From NCBI GenBank assembly GCA_905221605.1, contig CAJNDS010002649.1, forward strand, positions 267,115 through 329,460: a stretch of 62,346 bases of DNA, written 5' to 3'. Below the pieces are notes generated by a model, which worked only from the letters and a program-made list of their open reading frames with translations, had not been told where the DNA came from and did not search any database. The translations under genes were made by a program, and so were the position numbers. This stretch comes from Symbiodinium natans (taxonomy: Eukaryota > Sar > Dinophyceae > Suessiales > Symbiodiniaceae). Below, one piece after another: positions 26,371 through 38,218 of the stretch (within the stretch, counting starts at the first letter, position 1; every line of letters starts with the position of its first letter).

Positions 26371-29300
26371 CGTCCGGCCACCAGTGCCGGTGTGGTTCCC
26401 GCTTGCCCGCCGAAAAAGGATCGAGAACCAAAAACAATTGTGTTAACGCACGCGACGCATCGATATTTTCGTGATATATCGAGCTCATGGCGACATCGTT
26501 GCCGCCTGACCGGAAAGCATGCTCCAGTACTACTTCGAGGCGCCGCGTGCTGGCCGAGCGCGTGCAGCCCCGGCATCCACGTGAGCGGGCAGTGAACGAG
26601 GCTACGAAACGGAGGAGGTCCGAGAGCGAAGCATGATCGTTGCCCGGGAGATGTGCTGGTACTCCCCCCACGCCGTCTATGTTTAAGATGGTTGTAGGGG
26701 GGTCCGATACCGTGGCAGCCGGCAATGCACGCACTTGGGCCCGCCAGTGCTGAGCGCTTACTGGAACGGCGCACGGGCCTGCCTGAAAGCTCCGCGAATT
26801 GTTGCGCCAGCGTGCGCCTGACGAGACGGCGAAAAACGTCGCCCATTGCCAGCGCGCACCACTCCGCTGGGCTTCCTCACACCACCATCCGCCCCAAGCA
26901 CGTACAAAGGCTTCGCTCTGAATGGCGGCTAGGACTTCGTGCCATGTTTGGGCCGCTTGCAGGGCATGATTGGGGCCGCGGGCGGCATGACATTCTAAGC
27001 GCTTGGAACAATGAAGTAAGCTTTTTTTCAACCGCAAGGTTGGTATGTCTTTGGTATTATTCGAAATGTGCGATATTCCTGCGGATCCATAAGTCAGATG
27101 GCCGGTTGCTTGATGACTCGTGTTGCTGCCCGTTTCCCAAGACAGCCATTTGCAGCAGCCCCCCTAACAACTGAAGCTCGCATTTGGAAGCCTCTTGGCT
27201 CGCATCGCGAATCAGCTAGAAACCGCCCTGGCGCAAACTAGCGGCGACGTGTGCATCTCGGTCGATTGTTGCAAAATGCATAAACAACAGGCAGGCCCTC
27301 AGGCTCTCGTTGTTGCCATTGAACACTGCCCTCTAAATGATGTATTGTCGTTGGCGTCAATTGGGAAATTGGAAGTCCGCAGCTGTTGATTCAAAATGGT
27401 GGTTACGACAAACAGATGATTTCATTCATTTCGTTACGAAGCAATGAGCCGCGCAATTAGTCGTCGCATTTGATTGTTTCACTGCCTGCGCCTTAAATGG
27501 GCCGCCTTCGGGCATCAGGCTTGACCTTGACCTTGACCTTGACCCTTTAAACATGGAGCAACAATCGGTCCACTTTGTCTCCCAAATCATTTCTGGCTTT
27601 GTGCACACCTAGCCCCGGCAGCGCGGCGAAGGTATGCGAGAGGAGCACTGCGTTTCCTCGCGACCCGCTTGCATAATTCCTCTCCACAAGCCGCAGAACA
27701 GGAACGCACACAGCAGCTGCAGAGGCCAACCTGCCCCCCTACCTCACAGCGTGCTGCAATCGTGCTTTGGTGGCAGCTTCAGAACCCATTTTCTGAAAAC
27801 AACGCGCTCTCGGTGAGACTGCCAAGCTGGCCACAGCTAAGCGAAGTGCGATGGTGATCCTTGTCACACGCAGCTCGTTGCTTGCATCCACCAACTGCGC
27901 AGCTCGCGTGCCGTTGCCCAGAAAAGTACGGGTGCCGCCCCTATCCGCACACTGACGACCGGGCCCATGCGCTTTTTACGCGTTGGCGTGAAGCGCATCC
28001 TCGCGCCCACGTCCCCAATGCATGGTGATGCAGAGGAATGATTGCCCGTAGCGAAGGCCTGTAAACATGTACTCGCCACGGAGATTCATGTAGGCCGCCT
28101 GCCCGACAGCCAGCGCCGACGCTTTTAACCGATCCTGAACGCCCCGGATCTCTTCTCCACCTCCCCCCCCCCCAATTGCGGCTGGACGAGCGCCGTATGA
28201 TGTGGTCTATGTTTGACTACCTGAAATTGTTCTGCGTCAGATCCGGAACACTGCTGGTGGCCGTCAAGCGTTGCTTCAGCGATCGAGCCTGCTTGTTTGG
28301 CTTGGCACGGGCGTGCGCGGTGCTGTCTCGCATCTGCGCCGAGATTTGCGACCGCTCCCGCCTCCACCCGCGTAGCACAGCAACAGGAACTGGCGGTGGA
28401 ATAGTGCGTTCCGAAACCAGTGCTGCGAGCCTCCCAAGGCCGTCTCTGCGCCGACGCGCATTTGTTGGTTGATTGCAGACAGTGGTGACGCCACGGGGAC
28501 AAGCCATGCATGTGCGAACGTAGCGCGCTTGGGCCGAACCCACGGGACACTGTAGCACTGGCGCGATGTACTGCGAGGGGGCAGGCACGGAGGATGTCTA
28601 CGCCAGCCTCACTAGATAGAGTTCACCATGACACGCCTCAGACGCAAGTGCTTCATCCATGTTCATGTGGTAGAAAGATATGTGCAAGAAATGATAGCAC
28701 ATAGCGATGAGCTGGGAGCGTCAGCAGTGTGGGCAGCGCAACCAGTGGTAGCGAGCTGCGTGCAGCAACGCCGCGCATTTGGGGCAACAGTGCGAGCGGT
28801 CCGGCAGGGGCAGCTCGTGGTTGGCTGCACCGCGACGTGCCGAGCACCCTTTGAGAAATAGCAGGGGCTGGTGGTGTCCGGGACTCCGATACGCGGACGT
28901 GTGCACGTCGCCAGCGGCTGTTTTCAGGACACCCTTGTGATCGCAAAACCTGCGCAACTTGTTCAACTTCCCTGACACTACAGGGGGCACATTGCCTCCA
29001 CGGGGATCTGAAAACAGAGCTTCTCGGCCGCGTGGTTGCTGGTAGCAAACTCGCTCTTGCCGAGGCTTGGCCGGATGGTCGCGCTGACCAAGCTGACAGG
29101 CGGTAAGGCGTTTTTCGCCACATCGTCGCACGCACGCTGGAGCAGCACTTCAAAGAGCATGCAATTTCGGCAGGCGCGCATGCTGCTCCAGTTCGTGCTC
29201 AGCACACACGCCAGTTCAGGAGCTCTGGTCCACATTGCATGCCGTGACGCCGGCAATGGAACAGTCAGTTGCCAGCAATGCTGAAGATACCCGATGCCGG

Positions 29301-30690
29301 GATAGTTCCAAAACGTTCCACACGACCGCACCACCACTACGTGCGAGGCGTTCCTCCAACACGAATTGCGTTGCTCGCTCGGAATGCATCTTGGCTGCAT
29401 GTTGGGATACCACGCCCATTCGGGTACCAAGTTCCACGTTCAGCCGGCCTTGGTATCCCTGTTTCAATGAAACAAATCTCCTGGGACATAATTGTCAAAA
29501 GTGCAGCGACATTATTGATTGGAATTTGAACAGTTTTGCTTCAGTGAAATATCGCTTCGGAGCTGGTCAAACGCAGTTTCCCCAGGCTTGGCTCTGAAGA
29601 GCAGGCCGCCTCAAAGCCATCAAAGTAAACTGTCGTAGCTTCTTGAGGCGCTAAGGGCACGAGCAACCGAGAAGAGCCTTGAAAATTTGGGGCTTTTGGA
29701 AACCACAACCGTCAACAACAATTTAGTCCCAATTCCCTCAAGTTTAAGGCTGCGAGCCCTCGAACTCGAAGTGGGTGGGTCGCGTTGTTGTCGCTGGCCT
29801 CTTGATGTATCTTTGGAAGTTGAAAATGGCTCGGATTCAAAATGTGAATTTCACAACATGACCACGGCGTCCTGTACATGATATACAGATGATATAATAT
29901 ACCTGTTTCTGCTGCTGAAAACATATTCCACTCATTCTGAAATGCACAAGCACGCTGTAAATGCGAAATACAAGCATGTCGCCGTATAGCTTCGTCATCT
30001 AAAGCATGCAAACAGGTGACACATGAGACCACTGCACGATAAGATAACCTCAATATGCACTGCAAAATGACCCCCAAAAGCACTCCAAGATGTCAAGCGC
30101 CAAGAGCACCCCAAATCAGTTCACAAAGGAGTTGTGCATGGGTGCGTCCCTGCCACACTTTCGCAACACGGAGCGACGCAAGCCTGAAAACGTGCACGGA
30201 ACTAGACATGGGAACGCGATTTGGACCATGGAAGGTGCACGGGACAAGGGAAAGCACAACTTGGCACCAACCGCGATGCGAAAACCATGCCACTTGCCTG
30301 GTTTTGGATGCCCACAGGAACTCCAAGCAGAGGCATTTTGAGGTCGCAATACCCAGGGGCAGTTCTTCTGCGAAACACTCACTTTTGGTCCGAAAAAGGC
30401 GCTGACGGTAAACACTCAATCATCAACCTTTTGGGTTGGTAGGTGGGGTTCCCAGGTACTAGAACAAACTTTACACCCTGCCTTGATGTTGTGCGAACTG
30501 TAAGCTCAACATCACCTGTACACTAGCGGGTTCCACTTTGTCGTTGGGCTCATCTGGTATTGCGCGATGGCCTCGTTGTGCTCTCCATGTTGGAATCCGT
30601 GCACTTGGCGAAAACTGCTCCCTACTGTTTCCTCGTAGGGAAACACTTCGCTCAGGTAAGCTCTGTACGGAAAAGAAACTATTCTCCATC
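26371..30690. other. Unassigned 4.3 kb
   Basis: Several overlapping open frames occur (for example minus 26294-27037, 28125-28588, 28653-29153, 28978-29430) but they compete with each other and carry no domain I recognise. One minus frame ends CPKCAALLHAARYHWLRCPH (28721-28790), a possible zinc pair, unconfirmed. A (TGACCT)n hexamer stretch lies at 27520-27546. Confidence 0.4.
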
Positions 30691-30696
30691 ATTCAC

Positions 30697-31083
30697 TCAT
30701 ATTGTCCCGGGCTGACAATTGCCACAAGGACGGTAGTGCAATCTCGCACGCAGCGCAGCATTGTCAGTGAATCTTCTCGATCTTTGCACATCTGCACATG
30801 TAGGTCTGTGGCATCTCCTTCCATGAGGAGTGTACACATACTGTGGTTCTGTCTGTAACTGTTCATCCACATCCTCTGCCATAGGAACAATATTTATCAT
30901 GCCCCATTCTCGAAATCGTCTTGCAAGTTCCTCATCATTCACCTGAATCTGGCTTGCTGGTATTGTACTGCTTCCAGGTATTCCATCGCTGTTGACTGTC
31001 GCCTCTGCTTCGCCATGAAAATGCATATTGATCCTCTTGCGACTGGTGATCCTCTTGCGACTGGTTGTAGAAGTCAAGTGCAA
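30697..31083 (-). CDS. Small protein with C-terminal His/Cys zinc-type motif
   Basis: The minus-strand frame ends in YVYTPHGRRCHRPTCADVQR followed by a linker and YRPCGNCQPG. The arrangement H-x3-C-x(about 25)-C-x2-C resembles a small Ada-like metal-binding module that I associate with dinoflagellate copia-type polyproteins (memory, not verified). The N-terminal part begins after a repeat-encoded region (SRKRITSRKRI). The true start is uncertain, because an acidic-repeat frame lies upstream in another phase. Confidence 0.5.
   Translation of the reverse strand: MHLTSTTSRKRITSRKRINMHFHGEAEATVNSDGIPGSSTIPASQIQVNDEELARRFREWGMINIVPMAEDVDEQLQTEPQYVYTPHGRRCHRPTCADVQRSRRFTDNAALRARLHYRPCGNCQPGTI
31031..31066 (-). 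repeat. 18-bp tandem duplication
   Basis: GATCCTCTTGCGACTGGT occurs twice in direct succession. On the minus strand it encodes the repeated SRKRIT. Confidence 0.95.
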
Positions 31084-31094
31084 GTTTTTGAACT

Positions 31095-31215
31095 GGTTCC
31101 TGTGGTCCTTCTTCCTGCGGTTCCTGTGCTCCTTCTTCCTGCGGTTCCTGTGGTCCTTCTTCCTGTGGTTCCTGCGGTGCTCGAGGCCTTCTTCCTGCGG
31201 TTCCTATTGCCCTTC
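31095..31215 (-). repeat. 24-bp minisatellite encoding EPQEEGPQ-type repeats
   Basis: Five or so units of GGTTCCTGTGGTCCTTCTTCCTGC and variants. Read on the minus strand in one frame it gives (EPQEEGPQ)n; a second frame gives Arg/Lys/His-rich repeats that join the frame of the zinc-motif protein. One of these is probably a disordered linker of that gene. Confidence 0.8.
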
Positions 31216-31404
31216 TTTTAGTGGTTCCTGTCGTCCTCTGTTCGCCTTAAGACTAAAGCGAAAATTGCTAATCGCACACTGAAGAGAATATTCCCTCCAC
31301 TCACTTCTTTCACGTAGATGAAAATGAATTCTCTCTCCTCTCGCTCTCGTCCTTCAAAATCGTCTGGCTGTCCTGCAATCTGAGCAAGCATATTCACCAT
31401 CACC

Positions 31405-33285
31405 CTCGTTCACTCAACAAAGTTGCCGTCATTCCACACTATGGCTCCTACTCTAGCTCGCATATGAGCCTTTTTTTTTTCGCACCTGCGACCAGCTCAT
31501 CGTCAACATGAATTGTTCTTCACCTTGTGCTTCAAGATGGAAGGTATTCCAACAAATTGCTCAAATTCCAAACGCTTCAACATCTCGACCAAATGGGTGA
31601 ACCGTTGTTTTACTTCCTGGCACACTTTTCCACTTCCAGACCTGCTCTTCCCCAAGTCGCCTTCGAATCCACAGTGAGATATCAGCGTCCAACTTCGATA
31701 AAATGAACAAGAAACATCACCCGCACTGCCGCGTGTCCGGACGTGGGACTGAAAGTCTCCTCCATGGTTTGGGATCCTGCACGGAATTACGAGACTGTTC
31801 ACTGTTCTGCATCGGCGTTTGCAAACTCCATCTCTCTGTTTGCCAATCGAAAACAGTCCAAATTCAAAAAAAAGGTTTGGGTCGCGCAGTGTAGTGTTCT
31901 CGTCTTGTGCTGCAGTTGATTTCTACTCAAAACGGCACTGTCAGATTCCAAGAAGGAAGAATTTGAACGTCTACATGCAAAGGTACCAGAAGGACCTTCG
32001 ATTTTCACGGGCACCAGAGCTTGTGCCTTGTATGCAGCCGTGTATGGTTCTTTGGCGGCCCTGACAACAAACATGTCAGATGTAATCCAGTGTTCGCATC
32101 GCTTTTGCTCGAAATTTGTTTACATACATTGAAAGACTCTTTGTGTTAAAACTCTTTGGTTCAAATTTTCGGTTTTTGTCAAAGTGGTCTTGAGACATGC
32201 GTAAAAGATCGAAAACGCAGCACAGCCCGACAATGTTTCGACACCAGCTCGCTTCCCCCTTACTTTCATCCCTGCGGCACACGCCACGTTACAAGGCTCA
32301 GTGCGACCATGTGCATCAAATTCCAACGTCTTTATTTTCAAGAAACACTCTTCTGAATGTGTCGAGTTGTTCTAAGCAGTTTGCAAAGATGGTTGCAGCC
32401 GTTTGCGCACTTTAAGCAATAGTGTTGCCACTCGTAGAAGGGTTTTCAGACATGAACGACACCGTGCTTTGCAGAAACTGCTTTGGGGGAAGAAACCAAA
32501 AGGTTCCATGCAATTCGCGATTGGACAAAAAAACTAAGTGCACGCCTTACTCAGGTCTGTAAAAGCCATTTGAAGGCATTGCCAGCAAGACTCTAACTTA
32601 TGCCGTGCCAATTGCCCAATTGTTAAGAATTCCAAGGCCACTCTTGCAGTCCTGCGATCTTTTTGGAAAGTCCAAACACCTCCAAGGCTTGGGACATGGC
32701 TCAAAACGGAAAAAACTGGTCAAACCTTACGGCGTTCAATTGGCGCTGGGACCCTTCTTTCTACACTGCTTCATTGCTTTAGTGTTGCTTGCAGCCGAAC
32801 GTGTTTTGCAGTCATAAGCCTCTGAAACAGTACAAAACCAGAGCAAACACACACCAAAACCACCCAAAACACAACCACCAAAACCCGCAGCAACCCGCCA
32901 AAACTTTGAGAGCCAAACTGTACAAGCTGGCAAGCGAAAAAGAAATTGTGACTACAAAGAAGAAACCGCTGGCGCAAAGGCCCTTATTGCAAGACAACTT
33001 ATTGCAAGGCCAGCAAGGTGAGACCAATGCAAACAAGAACCGACCAACAACAATCACTTAGCTGCCTGTTACCCCTAGCAATGCTCCGCCACGTCTGGTA
33101 CATCAAGCAAAAGTATGGTAGGCCGTAAAGCAAGGAACCTCCGTTACCTAAACTGCTTAACGCGTCCGCAGAGACAGTTCCCACACAAGCGCCAGGACCG
33201 TAGCAATAGCACTTAGAACTCTTTTTTGGGTTGGCAAGAAAGTTGCAAGCACACTGAAAACAGGCACAATGCACGAGCAAGGTTC
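31405..33285. other. Unassigned, with a C/A-rich tract
   Basis: No recognisable coding domain. A C/A-rich tract (CAAAACCACCCAAAACACAA-like) runs from about 32826 to 32910. The sequence is more AT-rich than the coding regions. Confidence 0.45.
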
Positions 33286-33302
33286 GGGGGGGGGGGTTCG
33301 AA
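33286..33302 (+). repeat. Target-site duplication, left copy (LINE copy 1)
   Basis: G11 followed by TTCGAA, directly before the T tract of LINE copy 1. The right partner is 41197-41213 (G9, TG, TTCGAA); the G run differs in length. Confidence 0.55.
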
Positions 33303-33781
33303 TTTTTTTCTTTTTCCGAGTTGAGCGAACAAATGCGATCCACCGTCTTGGTGTTTGGGTTGTGAAAACCGTGCCTCTGTACTGGCACTCCTGATGGCCC
33401 TCTTGGCCCTATGGTACAGGGGGAGGAAAGCAACCTCCTCCTAGGCTACCATCCTCTTTGGGATGCTACCAGAGGTTGAACCTCAGGAGAGAGGATTGAA
33501 CCTCCTGGCAAAACCACCTCAGGTTTTGTTGCAAGGGGTTGCAAAACCGTGAGGGGAGAGCCAGGGGTGCTCTCTGGCAGCGAGGATGAACCTCTGCTTT
33601 CATCCTCTTTGGGATGCTACCAGAGGCTGGTACCTCACGAGAGGTTAGGAACCTCCTGACAAAAGGTCCCTCAAAGCCTTTGATGCACTGGGTGCAGGCT
33701 GACAGAGGGAGGCGGTCAGGGTTCCGCTCCGGTAGCGAGGATGGTACCTCTTGCCTTTCCTCGCTGGGAGGATGCAACCTC
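33303..33781 (-). other. LINE 3' UTR with internal repeats
   Basis: Shared by all five copies. It contains two imperfect direct repeats of about 150 bp, each starting TTTGGGATGCTACCAGAGG (33461 and 33609), and short palindromic GAGGTT/AACCTC motifs. Copy 3 has lost one of the two repeats. The end CAACTCGG before the A tract is invariant. Confidence 0.7.
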
Positions 33782-34437
33782 CTAGGCTGCATCAGCTGGT
33801 GGCTCCCTCAGGGGGACCAACTCCCAGCGAGGCTCTTCCATGATGTTGCCGAGGGGTCGTGCTAGCCCATAGTCCGGTGAGGGCAACTCATATAGGACTT
33901 TCATGTCGATGAGAGCCTCGACAAACACCATGTCCATGTTCTTTAACTCCCACAGCAACAGGCTTGCCAGCATGGGGATGCTGGCATGGTGGAGGCTGAC
34001 CCACCTCCTGACTTTGTTGCTTAGGGCGGGGGAGTCTTGGTCGAACCACCGGAAAAAGGAGACGAGCCGGGTTTGGCTGGGGAAACCGTAGTGTTAGTTG
34101 GCTACGTCCAGGGACGTTAACCGGTGGTACTTGGGCATTCCCAAGTACCCCCAGTTATGCTCCCCTTGATCCCGGGGATGGAGGTACCCCTCCGGAAGGC
34201 GTAGTCCTGACCAGAAGCACAACATAATGCACATCTGGAGGAACGAACCGTCCGGTGTTGGGCGGATGGGGGCCAAACTTCGACCTGGAGGGTGAACCTC
34301 CGGCAGACCTGCGGCCAGGAATCGAGGGACAGCGCAAAAAGCTCCCACTCGAAGTGGTGGGCCTCTTGGGGGCCCACCTTTAGGACCCAGCGGGGTTCCC
34401 GGTCAAGGGTGTAGCACACCCTTGACCCCCCGAGCAA
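33782..34437 (-). pseudogene. LINE third module (C-terminal domain), copy 1
   Basis: The protein continues after the linker as YTLDREPRWVLKVGPQEAHH, SFLQMCIMLCFWSGLRLPEG, SFFRWFDQDSPTLSNKVRRW and MLASLLLWELKNMDMVFVEA, ending WELVPLREPPADAA. Here it is split by a small deletion near 34098; the intact version is in copy 4 (47207-47902). I know no domain match. Conservation in copies 1, 3 and 4 shows it belongs to the element. Confidence 0.6.
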
Positions 34438-34500
34438 GCATGGTCAGGAACCGGGTTTTGCCCTGGACCTCATAGGAGGCCCGGTCGGGCATCTGGTTTG

Positions 34501-35109
34501 CTAGGCCATTGCCTCGACCTCGGCTGCTTGCTCAGAGGTTTCGGAGGTATCCCCTCCTGAGCTTTGGGCTTGGTCCCAGTTTTGGGTGGCCCCCCACCAG
34601 CTGCAGGACCACCCTCCGGACCAGTGCTCGTCCCCCCATTGCTGCCATCCTTCCCACTCTTCGTGCCTCCAGCCAGGGTGGGCAGCACGTTTGGCTGGCG
34701 GTGGCATGGGCGGGACCCTTTGGGCTGCTTCAGAGACAGCCTGCTGTCTCTGCTGTTCTGGGCCCTGGCGTTCCGTTGCCTCTGCAGGGTGTAGTCGTCT
34801 ACGTACCTCTGCGCCGGGGTCCTGCGCTCGAGCAGGACTCCCCCTTGCCTTGGGCTTTGCCGGGCTGCCTGCTCGGAGGAGGAACCTCCCTCTTCCTATT
34901 CTCCCAAGCCTCTGCCTCCGGAGGCTGCCCCTCCCCTGCCGGTGTTGTGGGTGGCAGTTCCTGGTTGTCTTCCTCCTTGGTCTCGGCAGGGGCTGCGTTG
35001 GAGGAGGCACTGGCTTGGGAGGGTAGCCCCTCCTGAGTGTCGTCGCCGGCGGGGTGGTGTAGAGCCTTTGGCTCCGGGGAGGCCCCACCCTCCGGCTTTT
35101 CTTCTTCAC
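34501..35109 (-). pseudogene. LINE Pro/Glu/Gly-rich linker, copy 1
   Basis: Low-complexity protein sequence; two frames are open (EEEKPEGGASPEPKALHHPA in one). It joins the zinc region to the third module and varies in length between copies. Likely disordered. Confidence 0.55.
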
Positions 35110-35112
35110 TCT

Positions 35113-35568
35113 TCATTGGGCTTCCTGGGCCTCCTGGGCAGGTCCTCCTGCTTCATTTCCGCCATTGCGCACGGAGGGGTTGGGCCCTTCTACTGGCCTG
35201 ACTGCCTGTGCTGGCTGAAAAAGGCTGCGGATGGGATTTGTGGCTTCTGGCTTGAAAAGCGACTTACATCGGGAGTCCTTTTTAAAACAACAAGCAGCGG
35301 CAAGTTTTTGCGAAACCGTTCGGGTTTTTAGGGACAGCTGACCACCACAACCCTCGCACACCCAAAGCTGCCTAGTTCCTAAAAGTTTCAAAACATGCGT
35401 AACATGAACCCCTTCAATCGCAACCCTCCCTTGATGCACACATTGGTGTGCTGCCAGCGCCTCTAAGGTCTTGCGGTTTTTGGTGTGCAAAAGTTTTAGC
35501 TGGCACTGGGCACACCGGAGGTTGAGACCGTCCCACTCCCAGGCATGTATGGATTTGGTCCGGACCAA
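35113..35568 (-). pseudogene. LINE double-CxxC zinc region, copy 1
   Basis: Carries LRCAQC...HQCVH and WVCEGCGG...CC, two probable zinc-binding sites. In copy 3 this region is in frame with RNase H; here an 8-bp deletion near 35645 separates them. Confidence 0.65.
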
Positions 35569-35609
35569 TTCCTGGAACCATTCCTGCTGGGTGGTGGTGT
35601 GGCCACGGC

Positions 35610-37139
35610 CTATGTTGGATCCAACCCGCTTTTTACAGGGCCTTGCATGGGGTTTTTGCGGGCCTGCTTGTCCTGCAGGAAGACCTTGTAGACTGGGTGT
35701 TGGTTCTCTCCTACAGCGGTGAGGATCTTTTCAGCCCTGCTCGCCAGGAACTCTTGGGCTTTCTTGCTGCAATGGTCCTGATACTGACTGGCTGCTCGGG
35801 CCTCGGGGCGGGCCAGCTCGGCCGCTTTTTCCCCACACAATTTGTCCGCCAGGTCATTGACCTGCTGTCTCCACACGTGTTCCGCACCGACCTTCCGGAG
35901 GAAATCCTCCTCTGAGACATGAGACGGGACCCATTTCATTTTGAGGCGGTCGACCTCCGTAGCTTGTAGCTCCCACCAGATGTCACCGTGTGTTTTCCCC
36001 GGTTTTGGGTTGCGGACACGTTTCGGGACACCAAGGCAATCGAGCGTCGTGTCAACTGGGCCTTTGGTGTATCGGGCTAGCTGCAAAACTGCATACATCT
36101 CTCCCCGAAAAACCGTCTGAGGTCCCGGGACTTGACCGACGATTGCCCCGACCTGGACATACTCTTGGCCCTGCTTTTTACAGGCCACCACTGCGTAGGC
36201 TACCTGCCTGAGTCTCGGGTCCGCCGTGAAAGGGCCCCCGCTAGCATCTGTGCCGTAGACAAGCTCCGGGTCGCTGAGGGGCTCTTTGTTGGCCCATATG
36301 CCCAAGAAGGTGGGCTTATCTTCCTGGGGAGGTGGTACCTGCCAGTCGGGTTTGGGCGGGAGTCCTCTGGTCCACAGTGATCGCGGGCCTTGGGCCCTGC
36401 CTTCTTGGAACCATGCTGGCAATTCCCAGTTCTGGGCTTCCCACCAGGCACAATCCAAGAGCACATGCTCCCAGTCTGCTTCCTGGTGGCACCGGGGGCA
36501 CACCTTGACGGCAGAGTTTTGGCTGCACACCAGGGCTCCTTGCCAAACACACCTCAGGGCTGAGGCTTTCGTGGTTCGCCCTTCTTTCTTAAAACCCCCC
36601 AGCAGTTTCCTCCCAACTGTCCAATCTACTCCCCCTTTTAGCTCAGGAGCAGCGATGCCGGTGGCGATACGGCGGTCCACTTCTTCCTGATAAGTTTTCT
36701 GGAGGAGGTCAAGGACACGACACTCCTGCTGTGGGGTGTGCATGGTGTGCCTGGCGCCCCGGGTGTCCAGCCACTCATCACTGTCCCTAGGCTGCCAGCC
36801 GAGGTCGAGCAGGTATGCAACGGTAGCCGCAAGAGGGCCTTTGACCATTTGCCACCTGCTGCTGGCTTCCTCTAGTTTTTGGACTGTAAGGCCCCAGGTT
36901 CTTTCCAGCAGGTCTTCCTTTCCGGTCCACCTTTTCTTTAGCTGGAACCAGGCTTCAACCTGCTGGACCATCAGCGTGCGACCCGGATCCTGGTACCTGT
37001 CACTTACAGAGGATAGCGCCACCTCTAGGTTGCCCATTTTCTGTCTACCACACTGCTCAGCCAAGGCGTTCCGGAGCTTGTGTCTCCGGGTGGGCGGCAT
37101 TCCCTGGGCTTGGTGGCCCCAAGTGAGGACGGAGGCCAC
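35610..37139 (-). pseudogene. LINE zinc knuckle plus RNase H, copy 1
   Basis: A 509-codon frame. Residues 214-230 form a C-x2-C-x7-H-x4-C knuckle (CPRCHQEADWEHVLLDC). Residues 295-435 form RNase H: YGTDASGG (Asp298), FRGEMYAVL (Glu347), DTTLDC (third acidic residue), KWVPSH (His407), NDLADKL (Asp429/432). The catalytic set looks complete. The N-terminal 200 residues are the RT-connection. It overlaps the RT frame because of a 1-base loss near 37142 relative to copy 3. Confidence 0.8.
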
Positions 37140-38215
37140 CCCTCCCTGAAGAGGCGGACTTTGGCCGGGACACCCGGGTCTCGGAGTTGTTTCAGCTTTT
37201 TCTGCCGATGGCCCGCTTTGTGCCTGCGGGCTCGTTGCACCTTGACCCGCCTGACCCGACCCAGGGCACAGTCCAGGCCTAAGTCTTTCATGCTGTCACA
37301 GATAGCCAAGTCCCCATCTTTGCGCAGCTTTTGTAGTTCTCTCCTGGCTTCGGCAGTGGTGCACAGGAAGCCTGTCTTCTTCAGGGACAAACGGAGGTCA
37401 CTACCTTCCAGAAGCCGGCGAAGGGTTTTGTAACCTTCATAGACCGCAAATGCTGCCTGCTCGGGATGTCGCGCTTCGAAATCCGCTCCAATATCATCGA
37501 CCCAGGTGTCCAGGGCGGTGATACTGTGGAGCTGAGCGGCCTCTTGCATTATTGGCTGGAGGTAAACCCTGGCCATCATTGTTGCGAACGGGCACCCTGC
37601 TAAGATGCCCCTCGCAGGGAGGATCCCCTCCGAGAGGAGATCCTCTGCCACGAGATATCGCGTTCCCCGGTAGACTTGCATGACCAGGAGGGCTATAGCT
37701 GGCGGGAAGCCGGTCGCCACTATCCGCTCCTCCAGTTTGGTCCAGTTGACGCTGTCATAGAAAGTCTGCAGGTCCAAAAGGACCGCACAGGCATGCTTGT
37801 TAGCCGCGCGGCTAACTTCTCCCCTCAGGAGTCGCTGCATGCCTGTTTCTAGACAGGTATTGCCCGGGGAGGCTTTATCCCATGGGAACTGCTCTGCAGT
37901 TTCTCGCATCCATTTCTTTACAACTTGCGCCCTGCAGAAGCACCAAAGCCGATAGGTGATGGATGTGAGGGTTATAGGCCTTTCTATGTCAGCATTCTTG
38001 GGTAGGAGGGCCACATGGTGCACCTGCCAGTGCTGTGGCGCCACTCCGGGGCTTGAGTGAGCTGCTCATAGGCCGGCTCAGGGAGGTTTTTGAGGGCAGC
38101 ATAGGTGAGCCCATCAAGGCCTCCTGCTTTGTCAGTGACAGTCTTGAGGATGGCCTCCAACACATTTGCTGTTATTTGAAACAGCTGGGAGGACTTTGCA
38201 GCATCCAGCAGGGTC
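37025..38215 (-). pseudogene. LINE reverse transcriptase, copy 1
   Basis: From 38044 the frame reads HHVALLPKNADIERPITLTS (motif 1-like) and LLDLQTFYDSVNW (motif A, Asp91). ARGILAGCPFATMMARV is motif B. TWVDDIGAD is motif C, with WVDD instead of the usual Y/F-x-D-D. LSLKKTGFL is motif D. Upstream, 38215-38050 encodes SQTLLDAAKSS and KTVTDKAGGLDGLTYAALKN (RT motif 0) in another frame, so the RT is interrupted by a frameshift near 38045. Confidence 0.85.
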
Positions 38216-38218
38216 TGG

